Under the pieces are notes generated by a model. It saw nothing but the letters and a program-made list of their open reading frames with translations. It did not search any database and was not told the origin of the DNA. A stretch of 64,000 bases of DNA, from the NCBI RefSeq assembly GCF_033100115.1, contig NZ_CP136910.1, forward strand, positions 3,124,001 through 3,188,000. The letters run 5' to 3'. The stretch's first letter is position 1. The number at the start of each line of letters is the position of its first letter. Positions 50,830 through 59,616 of this stretch are shown in pieces. Origin of the DNA: Anaerocolumna sp. AGMB13020 (lineage in GTDB: Bacteria; Bacillota; Clostridia; Lachnospirales; Lachnospiraceae). The translations under genes and the position numbers were made by a program.

Positions 50830-52581
50830 TTATTTTACGTCGTTAACGGATCTCTTTACATAGGTGGTATGAAGTACTTCATGAGCCTTATGGCTGCCGG
50901 GTTTACCAAAATACTCTGCATAAAGCTGCTTGATTGCAGGGTTTGTATGAGACTTGCGATAAGGCATGGAGCTGTCCAGGTCATATAATACCTTGGCACG
51001 AAGTGCTCTGATATCATTAAAGTTACGGATATTAGCCGGTACCTGAGGCATTCCGCCGCCGTTTACACAACCACCGGGGCATCCCATAATCTCTATGAAG
51101 TGATATTCTGCTTCGCCGTTCTTTACTTTTGTAAGAAGCTCTTTGGCATTGGTTAAGCCGGAGGCAACTGCCACCTTAACATCCATACCGGCAACATTAT
51201 AGGTTGCTTCTTTAATGCCTGTTACACCTCTTACTTCTTTGAAATCAAGGCTCTGTAATTCTTCACCGGTTAATTCCTCTACTGCGGTACGAAGAGCTGC
51301 CTCCATAACACCGCCGGTAGCACCAAAGATTACGCCGGCACCGGAAGACATCCCAAGAGGAGAATCAAATTCTTCATCGGGAAGAGAAAGGAAATTGATG
51401 CCGGAGCGATTGATCATTCTGGCAAGCTCTCTTACAGTCAGAGCAATATCCACATCCGCTACACCGGAAGCATCCTGATCTTCTCTACCAATCTCAAATT
51501 TCTTTGCGGTACAGGGCATGATGCTGACCATAACGATATCTTTGGGATCAATGCCCATCTTCTCTGCATAATAGGTCTTAGCGGTAGCACCGAACATCTG
51601 CTGAGGGGACTTGCAGCTGGAGAGATTCTCTGTCATATCAGGGAAATAATGCTCACAGTATTTAACCCAGCCCGGAGAGCAGGAAGTGATTAAAGGCAGA
51701 ACTCCGCCGTTTTGTACGCGGTCAAGGAATTCATGGGCTTCTTCCATTATGGTTAAATCAGCAGCAAAGTCTGTATCGAATACTTTGGCAAAGCCAAGTC
51801 TTCTAAGAGCAGAAACCATCTTTCCTTCTACGTTGGTACCGATGGGAAGACCGAATTCTTCGCCAAGTCCCGCACGAACGGAAGGAGCTGTCTGAACAAT
51901 TACATGTTTGCTGGAGTCAGCAATCGCTGCAAATACTTCATCGGTATAATCCTTCTCGGACAGGGCACCGGTAGGACATACAGCGATACACTGACCACAG
52001 GACACACAACTGGTGTCGCCTAAGCCCATATCAAAAGGGGAGGCAATATTGGTCTTAAAACCACGGTCATTGGCACCGATTACACCTACGCTTTGTACCT
52101 TGTCACACACCGCGGAACAGCGTCTGCAGAGGATACATTTGTTATTGTCGCGGTACATATGTGCAGCGGAGTAATCTATCTCATACTCTATATTTTCGCC
52201 GTCATAATGGCCTTCTTTCTCAACTTTTAAATCCTTGCTTAATTTCTGAAGCTCGCAATCACCGCTTCTTACGCAGGATAAACATTTTCTGTCATGAGTG
52301 GAAAGGATTAATTCCAGTGTCTTTCTTCTGGAGTTTAATACTCTTGGAGTGTTGGTCCACACTTCCATCCCTTCATTTACGGGATAAACGCAGGATGCAA
52401 CAAGGCTTCTGGCTCCTTTTACTTCCACGACGCAGATACGGCAGGCTCCGATTTCATTTATTTCCTTTAAGTAGCAAAGGGTAGGAATTTCAATATGTGC
52501 CAGCTTTGCTGCTTCTAAAATAGTGGAGCCCATAGGTACAGCCATTTCTGTACCGTTTAACTTTATATTAACGGTTTCCAT
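50830..52581 (-). CDS. hydA: [FeFe]-hydrogenase catalytic subunit, NADH/ferredoxin-type HydA
   Basis: About 583 residues from the ATG at 52581 (METVNIKLNG), preceded by GAGGAAAAAG. The order is: NuoG-like 2Fe-2S domain (C36, C47, C50, C64), the HDRKCLSCVRSGDC cluster, two 4Fe-4S motifs (CILCRRCSAVCDK, CVSCGQCIAVCP), then the H-cluster domain with L1 TSCSPGW, L2 MPCTAKKFE and L3 MGCPGGCVNGGG, and the small-subunit tail. It reduces protons to H2 using ferredoxin and NADH together. It is the last gene of nuoE-ATPase-2Fe2S-nuoF-hydA, the known layout of trimeric electron-bifurcating hydrogenases. Confidence 0.96.
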   Translation of the reverse strand: METVNIKLNGTEMAVPMGSTILEAAKLAHIEIPTLCYLKEINEIGACRICVVEVKGARSLVASCVYPVNEGMEVWTNTPRVLNSRRKTLELILSTHDRKCLSCVRSGDCELQKLSKDLKVEKEGHYDGENIEYEIDYSAAHMYRDNNKCILCRRCSAVCDKVQSVGVIGANDRGFKTNIASPFDMGLGDTSCVSCGQCIAVCPTGALSEKDYTDEVFAAIADSSKHVIVQTAPSVRAGLGEEFGLPIGTNVEGKMVSALRRLGFAKVFDTDFAADLTIMEEAHEFLDRVQNGGVLPLITSCSPGWVKYCEHYFPDMTENLSSCKSPQQMFGATAKTYYAEKMGIDPKDIVMVSIMPCTAKKFEIGREDQDASGVADVDIALTVRELARMINRSGINFLSLPDEEFDSPLGMSSGAGVIFGATGGVMEAALRTAVEELTGEELQSLDFKEVRGVTGIKEATYNVAGMDVKVAVASGLTNAKELLTKVKNGEAEYHFIEIMGCPGGCVNGGGMPQVPANIRNFNDIRALRAKVLYDLDSSMPYRKSHTNPAIKQLYAEYFGKPGSHKAHEVLHTTYVKRSVNDVK

Positions 52582-52711
52582 CTTTTTCCTCCATTCTTGC
52601 ACATGCATTTTGTGCATCTGTATTTGTGCCGAGGATTTCACAGGCACAAATTTGTGGTTGAAAATGCATTTCTTTCAACCTAAACCTCCTCCTATAATCT
52701 TATGAACAGGT

Positions 52712-54499
52712 TTACTGTTTGGATATAGCACCAAAACGGCATTTTTCCATACATGCGCCGCATTTGATACACTTGCTCTGGTGGATTAAATGAATTTCCT
52801 TTACCTTACCTTCAATTGCTCCATTCGGGCATACTCTTGCACATAAAGTACAGCCCTTGCACTTATCAGCATCGATAACATAGGAAAGGAGTGCTTTACA
52901 TACACCGGAAGGACATTTTTTATCCACAACATGAGAAATATATTCATCCTTGAAGTATTTAAGGGTGGAAAGGACAGGGTTTGGTGCCGTCTGGCCCAGA
53001 CCGCAAAGGGAATTATCCTTAATGTGATAGCAGAGTTCCTCCAGGGTATCCAGGTCTTCCAGGGTTCCCTGGCCCTTTGTGATTTTCTCTAAAATTTCAT
53101 AAAGACGTTTGGTACCAATACGGCAGGGAGTACATTTACCACAGGATTCCTCAACGGTAAACTCTAAGAAGAATTTGGCAATGTCAACCATACAATTGTC
53201 TTCATCCATAACGATAAGACCGCCGGAGCCCATCATGGAACCGATATTTATAAGGTTATCATAATCAATGGGAATGTCATAGTGCTCGATCGGAATACAT
53301 CCACCGGAAGGACCGCCGGTTTGTGCTGCCTTGAATTTCTTGCCATTGGGGATACCGCCGCCGATTTCTTCTACAACTTCTCTTAAGGTTGTACCCATAG
53401 GGATTTCCACAAGACCAGTGTTTTTAATCTTACCGCCAAGAGCGAATACCTTGGTGCCCTTGGATTTCTCAGTACCCATATCGGCAAACCACTTGGGTCC
53501 GTTTAATATGATCTGAGGTATATTTGCATAGGTTTCTACGTTATTTAATATTGTAGGTTTACCAAATAAACCTTTCTGTGCAGGGAAAGGAGGTCTGGGA
53601 CGAGGTTCACCTCTGTTACCTTCGATGGAGGTCATAAGAGCGGTTTCCTCACCACAAACAAAAGCGCCGGCACCAAGTCTTAAGCCAATATCAAAGTTAA
53701 AGCCGGTTCCAAAGATATCCTCACCGAGCATTCCGTATTCTCTTGCCTGTTTAAGAGCAATTTCAAGACGGTCTACTGCAATGGGATATTCTGCACGAAC
53801 ATAGATATAGCCCTGTGTCGCACCGATAGCATAACCTGCAATAGCCATTGCCTCAAATACTACGTGGGGGTCACCTTCTAGAACGGAACGGTCCATAAAG
53901 GCACCCGGGTCACCTTCATCAGCATTACAGCAGACATATTTCTGGTCTGCATCATTGCCTTTGGCAAGCTTCCATTTTAAGCCTGTAGGGAAACCGCCGC
54001 CGCCTCTGCCGCGAAGACCGCTGTCTAAGAGGGTTTGTATAACATCATCGGGAGTATACTCGGTAAGTACCTTACCAAGAGCAGAATATCCGCCATTTCC
54101 GATGTATTCTTCAATATTCTCAGGATTGATGACACCGCAGTTACGAAGTGCGATACGATGCTGCTTCTTATAGAAGTCGGTTTCATTTAAGGATTTAATG
54201 CCATCGTCAGTAACTGTTTCTGTATATAAAAGACGGGTAACGGGTCTTCCTTTTAATAAATGCTCGGTTACGATTTCCGAAATATCCTCTTCTTTTACCA
54301 TGGAATAGAAGCAGGCATCGGGATAAACAATCATAATGGGTCCCAGCGCACAAAGTCCGTGACAACCGGTCTGAACCACGGAAACTTCCTTCTCCAGACC
54401 GTTTTTCTCTATTTCAGACTGCAGGGTTTCGATAATCTTAACACTTCCGGAGGAAGTACATCCGGTACCGCCGCATACTAATACGTGTGAACGAAACAT
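52712..54499 (-). CDS. hydB: NADH-binding flavoprotein subunit of the hydrogenase (NuoF/HydB-like)
   Basis: A 595-residue subunit. The thioredoxin-like 2Fe-2S domain has CGGTGCTSSGS and CHGLCALGP; the FMN/NADH domain has GLRGRGGGGFPTGLKW, NADEGDPGAFMDRSVLEGDPH and GAYVCGEETAL-like GAFVCGEETALMTSIEG. ESCGKCTPCRIGTKRL binds a 4Fe-4S cluster, and two ferredoxin motifs (CKGCTLCARVCP, CIKCGACMEKCR) end it. It takes electrons from NADH and passes them to HydA. The domain make-up fits bifurcating HydB. Stops 130 bases before hydA. Confidence 0.96.
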   Translation of the reverse strand: MFRSHVLVCGGTGCTSSGSVKIIETLQSEIEKNGLEKEVSVVQTGCHGLCALGPIMIVYPDACFYSMVKEEDISEIVTEHLLKGRPVTRLLYTETVTDDGIKSLNETDFYKKQHRIALRNCGVINPENIEEYIGNGGYSALGKVLTEYTPDDVIQTLLDSGLRGRGGGGFPTGLKWKLAKGNDADQKYVCCNADEGDPGAFMDRSVLEGDPHVVFEAMAIAGYAIGATQGYIYVRAEYPIAVDRLEIALKQAREYGMLGEDIFGTGFNFDIGLRLGAGAFVCGEETALMTSIEGNRGEPRPRPPFPAQKGLFGKPTILNNVETYANIPQIILNGPKWFADMGTEKSKGTKVFALGGKIKNTGLVEIPMGTTLREVVEEIGGGIPNGKKFKAAQTGGPSGGCIPIEHYDIPIDYDNLINIGSMMGSGGLIVMDEDNCMVDIAKFFLEFTVEESCGKCTPCRIGTKRLYEILEKITKGQGTLEDLDTLEELCYHIKDNSLCGLGQTAPNPVLSTLKYFKDEYISHVVDKKCPSGVCKALLSYVIDADKCKGCTLCARVCPNGAIEGKVKEIHLIHQSKCIKCGACMEKCRFGAISKQ

Positions 54500-54502
54500 G
54501 TC

Positions 54503-54877
54503 TTATATCCTCCCTTCAGAGCTGATGGTGTATTTGTCAACGACTTTACCGCCTAAAAGGTGCTGTTCAAGAACCTCCAGTGCTTTCTCCGGTGTCATCT
54601 TTACATAGGTTACTTTTTCTTTACCGGGTGCAAATACTTCTACAATAGGTTCATATTGGCACAGTCCTATACAACCGGTCTGTACAACAGCTATATTTGT
54701 AAGGTTTTTTTCCTGAACGGCATTGGAAAGAGCAGTGAGAACCGGTCTTGCACCACTGGCAATACCGCAGGTCGCCATACCTACCACTACTCTGGTCTGG
54801 CTGGCAGTTTCGGAACGCAGACCGATCTGGCCTTGCATTTTTTCTCTGATAGCCTGTAACTCTTCAAGAGTTTTCAT
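54503..54877 (-). CDS. 2Fe-2S thioredoxin-like protein (NuoE C-terminal type)
   Basis: A 124-residue thioredoxin-fold ferredoxin. VVVGMATCGIASGARPVLTAL and VVQTGCIGLCQYEPIVEV supply the four cluster Cys (C37 and the CIGLC pair, with one more position unclear, as the usual CxxxxC start reads ATCGIASGA). It is three bases from hydB and in the usual place in clostridial hyd operons. It likely relays electrons within or to the hydrogenase complex. AAGGAGGATATCTT precedes the ATG. Confidence 0.88.
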   Translation of the reverse strand: MKTLEELQAIREKMQGQIGLRSETASQTRVVVGMATCGIASGARPVLTALSNAVQEKNLTNIAVVQTGCIGLCQYEPIVEVFAPGKEKVTYVKMTPEKALEVLEQHLLGGKVVDKYTISSEGRI

Positions 54878-55004
54878 AAGATATCCTCCTTATTTATATT
54901 GAGAACTGTATAAATCCAATGTTTGAGACTTTGTTAAAAAGTTATCAAACTTGGATGCGTATATCTTTTAGTATCTATATCGAAACGGATGTATTAAAAT
55001 GCTG

Positions 55005-55562
55005 CTAAAAGTAAATACCTTCATTTGCTTCTTCATGATTCTCCATAAGAAAATTTTTTAAGAATACTGTTACCTCAGGATTGTTTAGAGGAACATTGTG
55101 AAGTAGGGAGCGCATTTCTCTGGTATCCAGTACAAAACTCTTATCGTCCACGCGGTAGGTATAGACAAAGTCTATAGACGGGTGGAAGGTAATCAGACTG
55201 TAAAGGGTACTGTTCATATCGCCAAGAGGCATTCGGTCAATGTGGGTTAGCTGAAAGGAAGCATAAACTTTCGTTCCTTTACCAGGCTCTGATTCCATAT
55301 GAAAATCTCCTCCGCAGCTTAAGGCTGCCTGTTTGAAGAAGGGAATTCCCAGGCCTACTTTTCTGGTAGTCCTTGTTGTATAGAAGGGATCCTGTGCTTT
55401 GACTGCTTCTTCCTCTGTCATACCGCAGCCGTTATCCTTTATCTCAACCTGTAAAAGGTTTAAGGACTGAGCTATCTGTACGGTTATTTCAATGAGAGTG
55501 GCATGAGCACTTACCGAATTCTGTGCAATATCTAATATGTTTAACGAGATTTCAGTCATCAT
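55005..55562 (-). CDS. ATP-binding protein, histidine-kinase-like ATPase domain
   Basis: A 185-residue protein whose first 110 residues are a GHKL ATPase: LNILDIAQNSVSAHATLIEI (N box), VEIKDNGCGMTEEEA (G1), TTRKVGLGIPFFKQAALSCGGDF (G2) and GKGTKVYASF. No dimerisation or phospho-acceptor His is present. The C-terminal 70 residues (ITFHPSIDFVYTYRVDDKSFVLDTREMRSLL) are specific to the family. It sits between nuoE and the 2Fe-2S gene of the hydrogenase operon, as in many clostridia. It could be a regulatory kinase or anti-sigma-like protein; its target is unknown. Confidence 0.85.
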   Translation of the reverse strand: MMTEISLNILDIAQNSVSAHATLIEITVQIAQSLNLLQVEIKDNGCGMTEEEAVKAQDPFYTTRTTRKVGLGIPFFKQAALSCGGDFHMESEPGKGTKVYASFQLTHIDRMPLGDMNSTLYSLITFHPSIDFVYTYRVDDKSFVLDTREMRSLLHNVPLNNPEVTVFLKNFLMENHEEANEGIYF

Positions 55563-55570
55563 GGATTGAA

Positions 55571-56065
55571 TTACTCATATTTTGTAAGTATATCCTTAAC
55601 ATCGTCTACCGTAAGTCTGCCGTATACATCATCATTTACTGTAAGTACGGGAGCAAGACCGCAGGCACCGATACAGCGACAGGCATCTAAGGAGAATTTG
55701 CCGTCAGGTGTACATTCCCCACCCTCTATATGAAGCAGCTCGGCTAACTTGTTGAAAATATCACCGGAGCCCTTAACATAACAGGCAGTACCTAAACATA
55801 CGGAAATTTTGTATTTTCCTTTGGGATTTAAAGAAAACTGGGAATAGAAAGTAGCTACACCATATATTTTTTCAAGCGGGATATCCATCTCGTTTGATAT
55901 AATGGTCTGAACTTCTATAGGAAGATAGCCGTAAATACTCTGTGCTTCCTGCAGAATGGGCATTAGGGCACCTTTGTCATCTTTATACTTATTAATGACT
56001 TTGAGAAGCTCCGCTTCCTGCTCTTTTGAGCCGGCGAACGGGACTGTTTTTTTCTGGGAACTCAT
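55571..56065 (-). CDS. hydC: NuoE/HydC-like 2Fe-2S subunit of the hydrogenase
   Basis: A 164-residue thioredoxin-like ferredoxin subunit. The helical N-terminus (LPIEVQTIISNEMDIPLEKIYGVATFYSQF) is the NuoE signature and the cluster is bound by CLGTACYVKG and CRCIGACGLAP. It is the first gene of the minus-strand hydrogenase operon and delivers or receives electrons at the HydB flavoprotein. AAGGAGG lies nine bases before the ATG. Confidence 0.95.
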   Translation of the reverse strand: MSSQKKTVPFAGSKEQEAELLKVINKYKDDKGALMPILQEAQSIYGYLPIEVQTIISNEMDIPLEKIYGVATFYSQFSLNPKGKYKISVCLGTACYVKGSGDIFNKLAELLHIEGGECTPDGKFSLDACRCIGACGLAPVLTVNDDVYGRLTVDDVKDILTKYE

Positions 56066-56105
56066 TCTTTAACCTCCTTGATTTTGTGGCTGTTTGTACG
56101 TTACC

Positions 56106-56136
56106 TGTCGAAATATTTCAAAATTTTTATTCGACA
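56106..56136. promoter_or_regulatory. Inverted repeat in the hydrogenase operon leader
   Basis: TGTCGAA (56106-56112) and TTCGACA (56130-56136) form a perfect 7-base inverted repeat across 17 bases, 41 bases before the hydC start. It may be an operator or a leader hairpin. TTAACAA half-sites of Rex type also occur at 56189 and 56367, but no full Rex palindrome is seen. Confidence 0.45.
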
Positions 56137-56250
56137 AACAACATCAGTATAACATGTTATTGATAAAAAATCCACAGATATATTAAAATTAACAATTGTA
56201 ACAAATGGAAAACAGAGAATATTAAGCTATTAATGCAAAAATGATAGAAG

Positions 56251-56279
56251 TTGAAAAAAAACACCGTCAATGTTATACT
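56251..56279 (+). promoter_or_regulatory. Promoter of the plus-strand hydrogenase signalling operon
   Basis: TTGAAA (56251-56256), 17 bases, then TATACT (56274-56279). The leader to the first gene is about 240 bases and AT-rich. The matching minus-strand promoter for hydC is less clear (TATACT at 56151-56146 with a poor -35). Confidence 0.65.
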
Positions 56280-56523
56280 GTGTGTAAATTTATAGACTAT
56301 TGAATTGTATAAATTGTACATACAAATGAAAGAGTTCTAAAAAGAAAACCGAAAAAAGTGTTAGAATTAACAAACAATAAACAGCTCGAATTTTACGATT
56401 CATTTGGGCAGTTTCACAAGTAAAAGGAATGGAGTCAGAGAGAAATGTTTTTTATTTCACAATAGGATTATTTAAGGGTATCTGTAATTAAAAACACAGG
56501 CTATGAGAAAGGTTTGGTTTATT

Positions 56524-56874
56524 ATGACAATTCATGATGTAATGGATATACTTGGTGCCAGGCTCGTCTGGGGAGAGAAATATCTGGAACGAGAGGTTCA
56601 TACTGCCTGCGGTGCAGATATGATGAGTGATGTCCTGGCCTTCGTAAAGGATCAGTCCGTGCTGCTTACAGGTCTTTGTAATTCACAGGTTATAAGGACT
56701 GCCGAGATGATGGATATTATCTGTATCGTCTTTGTGCGGGGCAAGGTACCGGACGAGATGATGACAGAACTGGCAATGGAAAGCCATATTGTGCTGCTTG
56801 CTACAGATAAGCAGATGTTTCCTGCCTGCGGTATGCTCTATGAAAGAGGATTAAGGGGAGGTGCTGCTCATTGA
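56524..56874 (+). CDS. DRTGG domain protein
   Basis: About 116 residues of a single DRTGG fold (MTIHDVMDILGARLVWGEKYLEREV, ADMMSDVLAFVKDQSVLLTGLCNSQVIRTAEMMDIICIVFVRGK, VLLATDKQMFPACGMLYERGL). DRTGG domains are found beside CBS and phosphotransacetylase domains, and as small proteins in hydrogenase clusters; a ligand-binding role is likely but unknown. I favour the ATG at 56524; an ATG at 56503 is in frame, both with weak ribosome sites. Its stop overlaps the next start (TTGA). Confidence 0.85.
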   Translation: MTIHDVMDILGARLVWGEKYLEREVHTACGADMMSDVLAFVKDQSVLLTGLCNSQVIRTAEMMDIICIVFVRGKVPDEMMTELAMESHIVLLATDKQMFPACGMLYERGLRGGAAH

Positions 56875-57296
56875 GTAAGAATATACAGCTTAACTATCAG
56901 GTATCAGCTGAGGACTTTACAAGAGCAGGAGAAGCCTCCAGTGATGTGAAATCCAAGTTAAAGCAGATGGGGGTAAATCCTGAGATTATTAGAAAAGTCG
57001 CTATAGCCATGTATGAAGGGGAGATAAATATGGTTATTCATGCACAGGGTGGAGCAATTCAGGTGACGTTATCCCCGGAGGAAGTACATATGGTGTTAAA
57101 GGATAAGGGGCCAGGTATACCGGATATCGAGCTTGCCATGCAGGCAGGTTACTCTACAGCCCCCGATAAGGTAAGATCTCTGGGGTTTGGTGCCGGTATG
57201 GGACTGCCCAATATGAAGAAGTATTCTGACGTGATGAATATCGAGACAGAACTTGGAATAGGTACTACGGTAACAATGACGGTTAAAATACAGTAA
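56871..57296 (+). CDS. Anti-sigma-factor-like ATPase (RsbW-type)
   Basis: A 141-residue GHKL ATPase of the RsbW/SpoIIAB group, starting at a TTG that overlaps the previous stop (CATTGAG) with GGGGAGGTG upstream. Motifs are IAMYEGEINMVIHAQGG (N box), MVLKDKGPGIPDIELAMQAGYSTAPD (G1), GFGAGMGLPNMKKYSD (G2) and GIGTTVTMTV. Such proteins act as Ser kinases and bind partner proteins. With the SpoIIE-type phosphatase at 61933 it could form a partner-switch pair; no sigma factor or STAS antagonist is in view. Confidence 0.9.
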   Translation: MSKNIQLNYQVSAEDFTRAGEASSDVKSKLKQMGVNPEIIRKVAIAMYEGEINMVIHAQGGAIQVTLSPEEVHMVLKDKGPGIPDIELAMQAGYSTAPDKVRSLGFGAGMGLPNMKKYSDVMNIETELGIGTTVTMTVKIQ

Positions 57297-57375
57297 TAGG
57301 TAATGGGGTGTTTCAGTTTAAACTGTCTGTTTGAGCAGTATCCCTGGCAAGCCGGGGGTATATATGGGGGTTCGT

Positions 57376-58659
57376 ATGGATAAATTTTTTACTGCTGTTC
57401 GTCTGCAGGAGGACTTGTGCAAGGGATGCATTAACTGTATCAAAAGGTGTCCGACTCAGGCTATCCGGGTTCGAAAGGGAAAGGCTGTTATTACAAAGGA
57501 ATTCTGTATTGACTGCGGGGAGTGCATAAGAATCTGCCCTCATCATGCAAAGCTGGCGGTATATGATCCCTTGAGTATATTAGAAGATTATGAGTATACC
57601 GTGGCTTTACCAGCACCTGCACTATACGGTCAGTTCAATAATCTGGAGGATGTTAATATTGTATTGACGGCACTCAAAAAATTTGGCTTTCATGACGTAT
57701 ATGAGGTCAGTGGGGCTGCTGAGCTGGTATCGGAATTATCCAGAAAGTACCTGGAGGAACAGGAACAAAAGATGCCCTTTATCAGTACCGCCTGTCCTTC
57801 TGTGGTGCGTTTGATCCGGGTGCGTTTCCCAGGATTGCTGGAACATCTGCTGCCCATAAAGGCGCCAGTTGACCTGGCAGCGGCACTGGCAAGGGAAAAA
57901 GCGGTAAAGGAAACCGGGCTTCCGGCAGAGAAGATAGGAATTATCTTTATCAGCCCCTGTCCGGCAAAGGTCAGTGCGGTCAAGAACCCTCTGGGATACA
58001 GTAAGAGTGAGGTGGACGGGGTAATTGCCATAAAAGATATCTATCCAAGGCTTATTAGCCTTATGAAAGAAGTGGAGGAGAAGCAGCAGATCGAAAATCT
58101 TGCCATATCTGGTAAAATCGGCATCAGCTGGGGCGGAACAGGCGGAGAAGCCGGAGGACTTCTTACGGATAATTACCTGGCAGCAGATGGAATTGAGAAT
58201 GTTATCAGAGTACTGGAGGATCTGGAGGATCAGAAAATTTCCTCTCTTGAATTTATAGAATTAAATGCCTGTAACGGTGGCTGCGTGGGAGGTGTGCTTA
58301 CCGTTGAGAATCCCTTTGTGGCAAAGGTAAAATTAATCCGGCTGCGAAAATATATGCCGGTTGCCTGTAATCATCTGGATGGCAGTGAGGTAAAGCACTG
58401 GGAGTGGAATCGTGAAGTTAACTATGAACCGGTATTTAAATTAAGCGAAGACCTGCAGGAGAGCATTACTATGCTTGCGAAGGTAGAAGAGCTTTGCGAG
58501 AAATTCCCTGGTCTTGACTGTGGTTCCTGTGGGGCACCTACCTGCAAGGCACTGGCAGAGGATGTGGTTAGAGGTGTTGCCGGAGAGCAGGATTGTATTC
58601 ACATTTTAAGGCAGTATATTCACAGGCTGTCTGACGAAATCAGCAAGTTTGATAACTGA
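57376..58659 (+). CDS. Sensory-type [FeFe]-hydrogenase-like iron-sulfur protein
   Basis: About 427 residues. I prefer the ATG at 57376 (MDKFFTAVRL); ATGs at 57331 and 57364 are in frame. Two 4Fe-4S motifs open it (CKGCINCIKRCP, CIDCGECIRICP); the H-cluster domain follows and a C-terminal iron-sulfur domain (LDCGSCGAPTCKALAEDVVRG) ends it. The H-cluster loops read STACPSVV, ISPCPAKV and NACNGGCVGG: ligand Cys are kept but the residue before the first ligand, a proton-relay Cys in catalytic enzymes (TSCCP), is Ala. This is the feature of sensory-class hydrogenases such as HydS. Compared with those it lacks a PAS domain, which occurs instead in the protein at 63211. Confidence 0.85.
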   Translation: MDKFFTAVRLQEDLCKGCINCIKRCPTQAIRVRKGKAVITKEFCIDCGECIRICPHHAKLAVYDPLSILEDYEYTVALPAPALYGQFNNLEDVNIVLTALKKFGFHDVYEVSGAAELVSELSRKYLEEQEQKMPFISTACPSVVRLIRVRFPGLLEHLLPIKAPVDLAAALAREKAVKETGLPAEKIGIIFISPCPAKVSAVKNPLGYSKSEVDGVIAIKDIYPRLISLMKEVEEKQQIENLAISGKIGISWGGTGGEAGGLLTDNYLAADGIENVIRVLEDLEDQKISSLEFIELNACNGGCVGGVLTVENPFVAKVKLIRLRKYMPVACNHLDGSEVKHWEWNREVNYEPVFKLSEDLQESITMLAKVEELCEKFPGLDCGSCGAPTCKALAEDVVRGVAGEQDCIHILRQYIHRLSDEISKFDN

Positions 58660-58750
58660 TACTGCAGGATAATGCTTCATATCATATTGTGCAGGAGTGT
58701 TGATAAACATGAAACACATTCTATAGATGTAACAAGAAAGAGTGGTGTAA

Positions 58751-59257
58751 ATGCAAAAAGAAATTGACGAAATCATAAAACCTTATAAAAAAAATTATAT
58801 CCGTGAAATGAGAAAAAGCATAGGACATAACCCTGTAATGGTTCCCGCCTGCGGCGTTATCATCGAGAACAAGGAAGGTCAGATTTTACTGCAGCAGCGA
58901 AGTGATAACGGTAAATGGGGATTGCCGGGCGGTGGGATGGAGATGGGAGAGACCTTTCTTGAAACCGCCAGACGGGAGGTATATGAAGAGGTAGGAATTA
59001 TAGTGGAGAATCTGGAGCTCTTTGGCATATATTCCGGCGATGACAGGTATATTGTATATCCTAATCAGGATATCTGCTGGGTGACAAGTACCATATTTAA
59101 AACCACTGAGTACAAGGGTGAAATCCTGCAGGAAACAGAAGAAACGTTAGGTCACAGATTTTTTAGCGGAGATAACCTGCCAGAGAATATAAATAATTAT
59201 GACCGCAAGTGTATTGAAGACTGGAAGAGAAATAATTCCGGGATTATTATTAATTAG
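58751..59257 (+). CDS. Nudix hydrolase
   Basis: A 168-residue Nudix protein. The Nudix box lies near 60-82 with G, GE in EMGETFLETARREVYEEVG intact. NGKWGLPGGGME comes before it. The substrate cannot be told; the fold and the GIYSGDDRYIVYPNQDICWVTSTIF segment resemble the ADP-ribose or nucleotide-sugar group. It lies within the hydrogenase signalling run, but its link is unclear; the spacing of 92 bases on one side and 24 on the other suggests co-transcription with the next gene. The ATG follows AAGAAAGAGTGGTGTAA. Confidence 0.88.
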   Translation: MQKEIDEIIKPYKKNYIREMRKSIGHNPVMVPACGVIIENKEGQILLQQRSDNGKWGLPGGGMEMGETFLETARREVYEEVGIIVENLELFGIYSGDDRYIVYPNQDICWVTSTIFKTTEYKGEILQETEETLGHRFFSGDNLPENINNYDRKCIEDWKRNNSGIIIN

Positions 59258-59280
59258 AAAAGAAAGGAAAAGGTAACATC

Positions 59281-59616
59281 ATGACAGTAGGAGAGATTCT
59301 TCATAAGGAGATATTCGAAATAATTAATCCTGGCAATGACCTTGAGAGAGAGCTTAAAGGTGTATATTGCTGTGATCTCTTAAGTGTAGCTATGGGAAAA
59401 GCTTTTTCAGGGGCGGTCTGGATTACGGTAATGGCCAATGTAAATACCCTGGCAGTTGCGTCTTTGACAGAGGTTGCCTGTATTGTTCTGGCAGAGGGGA
59501 TAATGCCCGATGAACAGACAGCTCTAAAAGCTAAGGAACAGGGAATAACTCTCCTGGCGGTTAATAAGCCTGTATTTGAGACCTCTCTGCTGGTTCATGA
59601 ACTGATTCATGTATAA
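59281..59616 (+). CDS. DRTGG-like domain protein, second copy
   Basis: A 111-residue protein with the same fold as that at 56524: MTVGEILHKEIFEIINPGNDLERELKGVYCCDLLSVAMGKAFSGAVWITVMANVNTLAVASLTEVACIVLAEG and a GITLLAVNKPVFETSLLVHEL ending. Together the two suggest a paralogous pair or heterodimer. AAAGGAAAAGG precedes the ATG. Its stop overlaps the PHP gene's start by 8 bases. Confidence 0.8.
   Translation: MTVGEILHKEIFEIINPGNDLERELKGVYCCDLLSVAMGKAFSGAVWITVMANVNTLAVASLTEVACIVLAEGIMPDEQTALKAKEQGITLLAVNKPVFETSLLVHELIHV

Noticed and set aside
56189..56373. A full Rex operator before the hydrogenase operon.
   Set aside because: Only single half-sites (TTAACAA) are found; the opposing half at correct spacing is missing, so I list it only as a weak hint.
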